A stretch of 64,000 nt of DNA, taken from assembly GCA_000149265.1 (NCBI GenBank), contig CH002866.1, positions 655,784 to 719,783 on the forward strand. The letters run 5' to 3'. This DNA is from Ciona savignyi (lineage: Eukaryota; Chordata; Ascidiacea; Phlebobranchia; Cionidae). Below are positions 11,052-21,036 of this stretch, piece after piece (the stretch's first letter is position 1; each line of letters begins with the position of its first letter). Position numbers and translations under genes: made by a program. The notes below the pieces were generated by a model, which was not told the DNA's origin, searched no databases, and saw nothing but the letters and a program-made list of their open reading frames with translations.

Positions 11052-14000
11052 TTAAATTGGTTTTGCAATTATTTTGTAAGAAAGTGGAACAAACGCTGCT
11101 CCGTTTAATCCCTTATCGATCTCCGGAAGATCAGTTTCGTCTGAATCTGGTAGAAATTCAAACTTCTGGACCAAAGAAACCAGAATGATAAAGATTTCCA
11201 TTCGAGCCAGTTGTTCTCCTAAGCAACGCCGTGGACCAATCGAGAATGGAATCACGTGGTTCGACTGAACAAAGTTTCCTTTATGATCGAGATGACGCTC
11301 AGGTTTAAACTTGCTTGGTTCGTTCCACACATCAGGATCATTATGTACAGCCCAAAGATTGGAAACAACCTTGGTCAATATAAAAACACACCGTAAGATA
11401 CAATATAAAGCAACATTTTAATAAATGTTTTATCATTACCGTAGTTCCTTTTGGAATAATGAAGCCACCAAAGTTTACGGTGTCTGTTGTCTTGTGGGGA
11501 ACACTCAAAGGGATTATAGTGCGATACCGGAAAACTTCTTGCATAAAAGCACAAGTGAATGGCATCGCACTTCGATCAGATAAACTGGGAATGGAAACTG
11601 GACCTAGAATCAAAAAGAAATGCGGTTCAGACGCTCTGTATTTTTCAAATAGTCTCATTTTGTTTTAAACATTTATTCAGAAGTTGTAAATAGACCTATG
11701 TGGCTAAAACAAGATTGATAAGTTAAAATACAGCTTGTTGCGGGCTAATAGGTAAGCGAACATATACCCATTTAAGTTCTAGTCCACTTCTTCAAAATTT
11801 AGCCTATGATTATACCAGGAAATTAAAATGCTTTATAAATATATTTACACCAGTAATTCAGGGTTTTAGGAAAAATCTAGTCCTGGTATGACCGAACTGC
11901 ACCGGACCGGCGAAACGAATGTGACTATCAATAAATATGAGGTAGTTTTTTTACCGGGCATCTGCTACAAATGCTATATTGTATATAATTTAGCTGATGT
12001 ATTGGCCACATTAACTATTTAGCCACACGGCCGTACAGTTGAATGAAAAAAATAATACCGAGCCAAGTTTCGAACTCATAACAGATTCGTCACCTTACAT
12101 TTTTTGTATAAGAGTCGGTATAGTACTGTTAAATAAAAGTTACAGCTAGTTAATTGGTCGTTTTATTAATAAAGACAACTAGCGGGCGTTGTTTGTACAC
12201 AATGCCTTAATGGGTGAAAATAAAACGTAATTATCACCAGAAAATCCGGTAACCTGACATAATGTATTTTTTTCATTTTTATGTTTTATAACGGGTTCAC
12301 ATATTTCTCTAACCTTCGGAATAAATAAAATTATTCCATCCAAAACCAATCCGCTAAATTGTTAAAAAATATTTATTTACCGATGACATCAAATATTTCT
12401 TTCCGAAGTTTACTTTGTGCATCTGGGTACCGAACGAGGCAGAGAACAGCCCACAACATTGTTCCGACTGTGGTTTCGGTGCCTGCTTCAAACAGTTCGC
12501 GTACATATTGAAGAAGCTGTCGCTCCTTTTAACAAAATAAAAAATTTCTGTCAATATACCCGACAAATTGTCAGATCCCTTACGTCTTTAAAACTGGGGT
12601 CTGTGTGCATTTTAGCTTCAAGTAAAAACGCGTCAATAAAGTCTCGGATGTTGTTTTCATCGAACGTTTCACGGTGTTCCTTTACTAAAACTTGAAACAT
12701 ACCTGAAAAGTGATAAATTAATAAAATGTTTTACGGGATATTTGCAATATTAAAATATCGCTATATATATATATATAATTGAGCTGGAGTATATGCAAAC
12801 CTGAAAAAGTGAAGCATTTTTGTCACCCTTTTAGTTTAAGGCTGAAATGAATAAATAAAGACATAGCAACAAACACCAACGTTATAAATGTAACTTGTAT
12901 TGAAGCATGCAAATATATTTACCAAGTAAGGTTTTGATGTCATTCTTAATTTCCCGGTATTTTTGCAGAAAAGGTGGTATTCTTCGCAGAAAGGGAGCGA
13001 ACACCATAGTTAAAAATGGCTCACTGTTTGCGGGATCAGAAAACCTATAGTGCACATGGTTAGTTTACAGCATGCATGGGCAACCTTTTGTCACTGGGAG
13101 CCAAAATGTGCATTTGGAACTTGACTGAGGGCCGGAGCCGTAATTGTGATTTAAAGTGTAAGCTAGGTAGCCTACATATCTTTGTGGGTTTGGATTGTAT
13201 TCATGTAATGCTATTTTACATGCAATGTGTTTTCAATTTTGTTTGCACAGGGATATCCATAAAAAATGTATACCTATATTGATATAGGCAGCATTTTCAC
13301 CATAAATAACTGAAGGGTTAAGTCTAGCCCAACACGATTGTTGCGTCATAGGTCCGATTATGCCATTATTATAAAGCTGCCATTTCTTCGGCTATTTGAG
13401 CCGGACTAACGCCAAATTAATGATAAAAACCAAAGTGGCCTAAAAACACATAAATAAAGCGATTTTAAGAACGTAAGACGCTTTTATTTTATATAAAGTG
13501 AGTATTGATATATTACTAGAAAATTTATTGGCGGGCCGGATGAGAAGCCTTGGCGGGCCGTAGGTTGCCCATGCATGGTTTACAGCATATGTTACTTATG
13601 TTTATAATATATTACCATTTCGAGAAAATGCGTTTGATTTCTTTAAAAAACTCGTCGTCGTACTCGAACCGTTTACCAGTCGTAATGTTGCATATGATGT
13701 TCATAATTGCGTTTCGCAGAATATCCTTTTGTAAAAGATCATCATTGTACAGATTAACCTATTAGTATTTATCCACATTTTTATACTTTTCGGAACAAAT
13801 TAAGATACAATTAGTACAAGGAAACGTTTAAATTACACAGGAATGTAATGAAATACATTTTAATATCCATTATCGGTACCGAAATGTTAAACGGCGTTCC
13901 TTCTTTTTCCAAAATACTTCGATTTAAAACATCAATTTCTTCAACGATTCGTTCTTCCAAACTTTTTTTACCAACACCGAAACTGTAATACACTATAATA

Positions 14001-15355
14001 AGTAAGTGTAATGTAGAAGGAATAGAACATAGCACAACTAATTCAAGTTCGGGGTTCTCTATACAGCATTTTATTGAAATTTCTATTTCCATGTTTAACT
14101 CCGGTGATGAAAACAGGTCGATATAACACAGCTATTGGCCAAAATGCCACTTGTTCGTTTTAAGGATAATAAAATTACTAAAGATTCGCATGTTTTAGTA
14201 AAAGTCTTTAAATTGTGGGTTTAAGCTTTAACCAAATAAACTCTTGTCAGATAAATAGGTCTCATAATTGTTTTGTTTTCTTAGCGGACTTAAAATGATG
14301 TTTTAGAATTTAATAGCCTAAAGGTTCTTGTTCTCCAAAACAAATAAGACGATTGGTGCGGTACAAAATATAATGCTATCTGTGCGTATTTTATAATTTA
14401 GGCTACATATTAATCCCGAGACATAACATTTTAACACTCTAAGGCGAAGCAGTCAAACAATCCTGACAGTTTTAAACCTACTTTTACAATTGATATTTCA
14501 TTTTTACTTTATTTTGGATTTGTTTGGGGTTACTAAATCGTTTAATCGAATTGTATTTCTGCTAAAATCAATATAAGTCAGCACTGTGAAAACGGTTTTG
14601 TTTTTAAAATCCTAATGACAGATCTTTGATATTTAATTACGTGTTACAAACAATTTTAAACTAAGGTAAGAAACACAAAAGGTAAACCAATACGCGATCC
14701 GAATTCTTTTTTTTCATTTTGAAAGGGTATTAGTAATAGAAATGAGTCAAAAAAAAGTAAAAGTTGTTTACCCGCGTAGCGTGATGAGACCAAACTTCCG
14801 CTGNNNNNNNNNNNNNNNNNNNNNNNNNNNNNNNNNNNNNNNNNNNNNNNNNNNNNNNNNNNNNNNNNNNNNNNNNNNNNNNNNNNNNNNNNNNNNNNNN
14901 NNNGGGTTATAATCAATCATAGCAAGACCTTTTGATTCCGTTAATTTGCTGAGCAACTTTATGTAGGGTCGACCGGAAAACACGTGGCCTCCTTTTACGA
15001 AGCTCTAATATAATAATATACATTAGAATAATATAAGAATATATATTTTGAATAAAGTTGATAAACGGTGATTTTTAAGTACCTCGTATACTGATTCGTA
15101 ATTCCCAAACACCACCCAGTCTTCTCGGCCCATTCTTACCGACATGACAGGCCCATATTTCCTACTCCATTTACTGAGCGTAGTTTCGGGATTTTTCCCG
15201 AGATAGGGGACTACCCCGACCAATGGAAATCCTCTTGGCCCGCGTGGAAATAGTAACGGCCGCTGGTACCAATAATAAATCAATATTACGATAATGCTAA
15301 CGAAAAAGGCGCCCGCATTACTCCAGGCCGGCAACAATGTTTCAACCACCATCAT
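11052..15355 (-). CDS. Cytochrome P450, CYP2 clan (CYP B), exon 2 interrupted by assembly gap
   Basis: Exons in transcript order: 15355-15083, 15004-14772 (holds the N run 14804-14903), 13982-13880, 13725-13616, 13044-12923, 12702-12584, 12525-12381, 11603-11440, 11369-11052. Predicted length about 499 residues once the gap is filled. The start is the tandem ATG at 15355; the upstream frame has only TTG. Landmarks: anchor FFVSIIVILIYYWYQRP, an unusual hinge FPRGPRGFP instead of PPGPRG, I-helix EAGTETTVG, K-helix QEVFRYR, FKPERH and haem motif FSIGPRRCLGEQ. Intron 4 carries a hAT-type element and the intron before exon 9 is short. No internal stop. A functional monooxygenase is likely. Confidence 0.9.
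11960..12125 (-). repeat. tRNA-like repeat, family 2, two adjacent partial copies
   Basis: CCGAGCCAAGTTTCGAACTC with TTTTTGTATAAGAGTCGGTA is the B-box half of one copy; just before it TTAACTATTTAGCCACACGG is the A-box head of another. It lies in intron 7 of CYP B. Confidence 0.5.
13071..13577. mobile_element. Non-autonomous hAT-type DNA transposon (MITE) in CYP B intron
   Basis: The 507-bp element starts CATGCATGGGCAACC and ends GGTTGCCCATGCATG, a perfect 15-bp terminal inverted repeat. It is flanked by the identical 8-bp duplication GTTTACAG (13063-13070 and 13578-13585). Subterminal GGGCCGG and GGCGGGCCGTAGGTTGCCC resemble hAT (Charlie-like) ends as I know them. It has no transposase frame. 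It lies between exons 4 and 5 of CYP B and does not touch splice sites. Confidence 0.92.
14804..14903. other. Assembly gap (100 N) inside CYP B exon 2
   Basis: Flanking exon pieces total 133 nt (14772-14803 and 14904-15004). Exon 2 is 146 nt in CYP A, C, D and E, so the true missing sequence is about 13 nt. The interrupted reading is DYNP...QRKF where paralogues have PVWKSQRKF or EKWKSQRKF. Confidence 0.95.
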
Positions 15356-16059
15356 GGGTTTCAATAAGACAAACAATCCTTACATCACTCCGCTATGCTG
15401 GGCTATATATTAAAGCAGTAATTGTTATTACTTCATTGTCGCAAAATTGGGCCTTCTCAAGTTGCACGCTTTTCTATTTGATTGTAGAGCTTGTGGCGTA
15501 GTAAATGACTCTACATACCAATCGCACACCACATTTCTGTTTGAGCAATTGCCTTTGAAACTGACTTCCATCTTATCCAATTTAAACAACACGAAAACAC
15601 GTGTCGGTGCTGTGTATTTAGCACCTTGTAACAACACTACGCCACTATACACAGCTCACTCGCTTCTATAATTCAATGGCGTACGCCTGTCTACGTGCTG
15701 TGTGTGTGCCCAGTAAAGCCGTCTATGCCTCACTGCGCACAGTAACCACATGATTCCACTTCCTGCGTCGTGTTTCACTGGGTTTGTTTCAAAACATGAG
15801 AACATTGAACAATTTAAAAATTCGAACGGTAGTTTTATGGTTTGATAGAGAATCAATATTTCATTTATTATAGGTTTACTCTTAGGACAATTTAAAACGG
15901 CAAATAGCTTTGATACTTCATAGCGTATATACGCCATGCAATGTAACGATAACTTAGTATTATGTTTACTACTAGCCCATGAGGAACTGAAGCAACATCC
16001 TTATAAAAAACAACAACAGAGTACTGTCATATATGGTATATTACTTGATAATATAAAGT
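15356..16059. other. Spacer between CYP C (3') and CYP B (5')
   Basis: Upstream region of CYP B, read on the minus strand. TATA-like TTAATATATAG lies at about 15402-15412, roughly 50 bp before the CYP B ATG. No exon seen. Confidence 0.4.
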
Positions 16060-19000
16060 TTAGATTTCTTTTGCTAATAGTTTGTAAGGAAGAGGGACAA
16101 ACACGGTTCCATGTGACCCGTTTTCAATATCTGGAAGATCCTTTGCGTCTGGATCCGGTAGAAATTCAAACTTCTGAACCAACGAAACCAGGAAGATGAA
16201 GACTTCCATTCGAGCCACTTGTTCTCCCAAGCAATGACGTGGACCAACCGAGAATGGAATCACGTGATTTGAATGAACAAAATTTCCTTTGTCGTCGAGA
16301 TGACGCTCAGGTTTAAACTTGTTTGGTTCGTCCCACACATCAGGATCATTGTGTACAGCCCATAAGTTGGTGAAAACCTATAATAAAACATTTAAAATTA
16401 TCACCATAAACTTACTGAAAATCACATTTTATATACCGCTGTGCCTTTAGGGATTGTGTACCCTTTAATGTTGACTTTTTCAGTGGTCTTGTGTGGAACG
16501 TTCAGTGGTACAAGCGTACGGAATCGAAATACCTCTTGGATAAATGCACACATGTAAGGCATATCTGTTTTATGAGACATGCTAGGCCGCGCACTGGAAC
16601 CTAAAAAATAAAGGGGCTGACAAATACACAAACAAACTGCAGCAAACCAGTTTCTTTGTAAACTATTTATTAGGATTTCCATATTTTAAATAAAACCACG
16701 TAGTCGCTTGTTAGATCAGCGCGTCTCTTTTAATCTGAAGGTTTGCATACTTGGAACGGGTTGCTTGATCGGTTGTACCCTTAGCAACGACACTTATCGG
16801 ACATCGCCTGATACCAGTAGAATAATGGATTCCTTAAGAAACTTCTAAATCATACTAAACACACTGCAATAATATAACGATTGCCGTGTGATAATGACCT
16901 TGAGTTTTTTAGTAGAATTGGTCTCTATGTTTGTCAGTTTTTACTTACCGATCACATTCATTGTCTCTTCACGTAATTTGTCTTGGGTTTCTGGATAATG
17001 CAACATACAGAGCAATGCCCATCTGGTTGTGCTTGTTGTTGTTTCACTGCCAGCTTCAAAAAGATCCCGAAGGTATTGCATTAGTTGCAAATGCTGCATA
17101 TATTTTGTAATGTAATTCCCGAAGCCTATTTAAAATTTGGTACTGCCTGGGGTAACAGTACACGTTAAAGAACTTACCGTGAAATCTGAACTTGATTGGC
17201 TTCGCTTCATTTCCAGAATAAAAGCGTCAATGAAATCTCGACTGTTATTCTCGTCATAAGTGTTTTCGTGATCTTCTATAATCCTCTTAAAAATGTCTAT
17301 TAAAAGGGCAATTAAAATATATCTTTAAGGGTCAATTAAAGAGCTAAAACGAAGTTGGACAATGATGTTTACCTAACATTTCTGATATGTCGTCCTTTAA
17401 TTCCCTGTATTTGGTGTAAAACGGTGGAACGTACTTTAAGTGAGGAACATACATCAACATTTCGATATAAACGGAACCATCCGAACTGAACCTTAAACAA
17501 TAGTTTTAAAGAAGGTTAACGTGTGGTTGTGGACTGAGTGGGATTTTGTTTTTGATCATGTTTTTTTTAACTAGAAACGGCCATACTAAATGTTAGTAAA
17601 ATTGACAAAAAACACAGAAACAGAAAATGTTGGCCTACACGCTTCAGTTTAATAAACTCATTGTTTACCTAAACGTTTCAGTTTAATAAACCCATTTTTA
17701 AACTGATAACAAATTAGTGCTGAAAGTATTGACTTTGCAATGAAAATACCTACCATTTTCGTAGAATGTCAATTAATCGTTTAAAGTCGCCATCTTCGTA
17801 TTCGCATCTGTGTCCAATCACAACGTTCCAGATAACGTTTGCCACTGCGTTCATCAATATGATCTGTGTTATATAGGATCGTATTAAGTTAGAAAGTCCA
17901 TTTTGACCAACTATAATTAAAAAATAAAACATTATATACTAACATGCATAGAGGAATTTATTTTGAGTAACATATCTGAACATATCATTTCTTACTGAAA
18001 CCTCACGAATTTTTATATAATTTTTCTTAAATTCCAGATTTGTCTTACTATGCCGCTGAAATGCCGTTTATCGGAAAACCATTTTTATTCCTTACCCACC
18101 AACAAAATTCTTTACAATTCACAATTAGGTCAATAACACCTAACTCACCTAAGTATCACAATGAATCTCATTTAAACGTTTTAGTGTGTAGCCTATAGTT
18201 TATAAACCTGGATGTCAAATGGTTTTCCGTTTTTCGCTCGGATCTTGTTGCACAAAAAAGTCGACTTCTTCCAAGATTCGTTCTTTCCATGCCTTTCTTT
18301 TCCACACCAAATCTAAATTAAAAGATAGGATAATGTGGAACTACAATGAAAAGAGTTCTTCGTGTATAAAAATTATTTTAAAATATGTCCATGCAATTTT
18401 AATAAATTTTCAAGGACACACGCAACAAGAAAGACCCTGTTTTATCCACAAAATGTTCCGTGGTTCCATTATGCTATGTCGATGGTATTTTGCCTGTGCT
18501 TTTTACATTTTTTAGCCTAATGGATTGACGTTCTTACCCGCGAAGTGTCATAAGACCAAACTTTCGCTGAGATTTCCACTTTTCGCAGTAATCCAAGAAC
18601 GCAAGCCCATGGCCGTTTGTAATTTCATCCAATATCGGAACTGATGGACGACCAGAAAAAGAGGAACCTTGTTTAACCAACGCCTGCAAACATAGTTTTT
18701 AAAATTGCCTTTGGTCGTTAATACAAAGTGGCCGTGGTGTATATTTATGTTGCTCTATACAACCGTACAATGATAACCAAAAATATATTTTTTAAATAGT
18801 AATTATTGTTAAAAACAAACCTGATAAATCGACTCGTAATCATTAAGGACAACCCAGTCTTCTCTGCCCATTCTCACGCTCAAAACTGATCCGTAGTCTT
18901 TCTTCCATTTAAAAAATGTTCGTTCTGATTGCTTTTCAACAAACGGAACTACCCCGAGAAAGGGAATTCCTCTCGGCCCGGGTGGCATATTTGATGGCCT

Positions 19001-19087
19001 CTTGTACCAATAGTACACTGCCGCTAAGATAGCGGCCACTGGTAGTATAGTAGACACTGATATGCAATCATAAAAGCAGCAAAGCAT
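16060..19087 (-). CDS. Cytochrome P450, CYP2 clan (CYP C), frame broken in exon 3, possible pseudogene
   Basis: Exons in transcript order: 19087-18821, 18683-18538, 18312-18208, 17863-17754, 17491-17373, 17296-17178, 17093-16949, 16600-16437, 16377-16060. Landmarks intact: anchor [67 protein letters not shown]. Exon 3 is 105 nt against 103 in all paralogues. Next to CYP E it has an extra A in ATGGAAAGAACG and an extra T in GACTTTTTTGTG, which together shift the frame by +2 and lose the rest of the protein. The other eight exons are open. So it is either a very recent pseudogene or carries two homopolymer errors. Closest paralogue is CYP E (MLCCFYDC versus MLSCLNDC starts). A degenerate SINE sits in intron 7. 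Confidence 0.85.
16715..16905 (+). mobile_element. Degenerate SINE in CYP C intron 7
   Basis: Eroded copy with recognisable blocks GAAGGTTTGCATACTTGGAA, CGGACATCGCCTGATACCAG and AACACACTGCAATAATATAA in SINE order. Confidence 0.6.
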
Positions 19088-20281
19088 TTTGCACCTATTT
19101 TAAAATCCCTTTATTTGTAAATTGCATCAAATAAATGTTAAATTTCAATAAGTGCCTATAATAAAGATATTCTTTATAAATTTTCCTTTGAGACATTTCA
19201 GCCACTAGTTAATGCTGGCTAGCATATACTAACATGGTTAACTACCGTGCTGGCCGCTTTATATAGAACACCATTGCCGACATGGTTGTTTACTAGTGTC
19301 CCACTAGACTGAATACGTCACTAGAGCTATCCGCTATCCACGTCAACAATTTTGACGAAGCCTTTTTCGCGTGTGCTGTGGCACTGTGCAGTGTGCACTG
19401 CTTTGCTCGGTTGATTTTCAATAAAACTTGCGCTAGTTTGTACCAAGAATACAGGTTACACATTTGAAGATTTTAAATGTTTCCAAACACTTACATTAGC
19501 TCAATGACGGCGATCACCTAGAAGTATCGTTTAATTTCCAATTTATATCTGCTGGACTTTATTGCCCAAGCTAGCGTCATCCTGACGTCATTGTTTTAAT
19601 CATCAAACACAAGAATGCTATGATGTCACGTGGACGAAACACGAGAAGCTATACCATAGCTACGAAAGTATTGATTTCCTCAAATCTTGTGACTGTAGCT
19701 TGCAGCGTATTTCATAACAAAACACACGTCGATTCTGATAATACGCATTATTTACAATAGGCGCATACAATATCCGTTTTGAATTATGTTTGTAAACAGC
19801 AACGTTTAATTCAACAACTTTAGCTCATGTTAAGCCGCACTGTTTAGCTCATGTTAAGCCGCAATTCAGTCATAGCATTTTGCACGCTTGAGTGAGCTGT
19901 TCATACAGGATATTTGTTATATGATACGATCCCGTGTAAGCCAGATGTACACACCAGACATGAAAATAAATGGCTATTTAACGTTTGTGGTGGTCGTTTA
20001 GTAAGTTTGACAAAAGTTTAGTTATTAATTGGGTTTCTTATGCGAGGTTCGTATACCCGCTATCGTATTTGGTACATATAGAATAGTTTTCTAAACAAAA
20101 ACACCACTAAATTAACCACAGCTGTATACGTATTGGCATTGCCCAGTTGAGTCAACAATAATACAAGTCGTCTGTTAAAGGGCAACTAAAGTAGCCGTCC
20201 ATATATTGCTACCGTTGTCTAGGTTGATATAATATATTTTAATCTTCTTTAGAAACATTTGCAGCCAACATACTGAATAGT
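19088..20281. other. Divergent intergenic region with duplicated CYP upstream block
   Basis: Lies between CYP C (minus) and the CYP relic (plus). From about 19310 to the relic ATG it matches 28700-29784, the upstream of CYP D: shared pieces include TGACGTCATTGTTTTAA, GAGAAGCTATACCA and TAATGAAATAAATGT at the start. A 22-bp unit with TAGCTCATGTTAAGCCGCA is repeated in tandem near 19821-19863. No separate gene seen. Confidence 0.6.
19258..19265 (-). promoter_or_regulatory. TATA box of CYP C
   Basis: TATATAAA on the minus strand, about 170 bp upstream of the CYP C ATG at 19087. Confidence 0.45.
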
Positions 20282-21036
20282 ATGTTTAATGAAATAAATG
20301 TAAGCATAAGTATATATATTCTTACATTTCTTACTGTTCTACTGGCTTTGTACTACTGGTACAATAGATCGACGATTTCCGCCCCTGGGCGTCGAAGACT
20401 ACCAATCGTGGGTGTTCTTCCGTTTCGTGGCAATTATCACAAAGCGGAGAAAGAAGTATGGTCTCATGGTTGGTTAAACGTTTTATTAGCATGGGATATT
20501 AATATAGCAATATAGGCTACGTAGCACTTAGGTTAGACCCATACATTAGCTGCTGAGCTATCCGATATATTTTTCTTTCTCCTGATCCACACACACAAGT
20601 ATTCCTACTATGCGTGTGTGTACGATTTATCTTTCTATCTCCTGATCCACACACACGCAAGTATGTTCTCGAATTGGTTGACTTATGAGAAACATACCGA
20701 CGGTGTGCAGCGTGCTGTTATTTTCTCTGAGTCCTATCTTATCGCGCACATAAGCTTGTGCTGACTATAGTAAAATAAATAATAAAAAGGTCAGCGTCAG
20801 GTGACAGCTTGCGTGTGGTCCAAGCAGGCATCACTCCTTTAGTCTAAATGAATGTAAGCCATAATTGGTGTTAATATAAGTACAATGACACAAAAACTAA
20901 AGTAAATTCTCACACTCATCATGTCTGGCCTTCAATTGCTATCATTGATAAAATATCGGAATGACACAGTATATTGTTTATAGATTATGATGACCATTGG
21001 AACGCAAATATGGTCTTACAACGTACCACTGTAATA
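20282..21036 (+). pseudogene. CYP2-clan relic: decayed exon 1, intron 1 and exon 2
   Basis: Aligns by eye to CYP D. Relic exon 1 starts MFNEINVS like CYP D but has APGRRRLP for PPGPRGIP. A deletion removes the part after NYH, and a second deletion of about 65 nt fuses AAGTATGGTCTCATG directly to the exon 1 donor (GTTGGTTAAACG). The following intron tracks CYP D intron 1 (TAGGCTACGTAGCAC against TAGGCCATGTAGCAC). Relic exon 2 (about 20911-21036) retains SGLQLLSLIKYRNDT-like remains and LFIDYDDHW, matching LFIDYDKQW. Exons 3-9 are absent; the peptidase gene begins instead. A clear pseudogene by partial duplication or truncation. Confidence 0.85.

Noticed and set aside
12354..12695. Plus-strand frame opposite CYP B exons 6 and 7
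   Set aside because: It is the antisense shadow of P450 exons that have correct splice sites and the I-helix motif on the minus strand.
13076..13282. Open frame inside the hAT element as a transposase fragment
   Set aside because: The translation shows no hAT transposase motifs and the element is only 507 bp.
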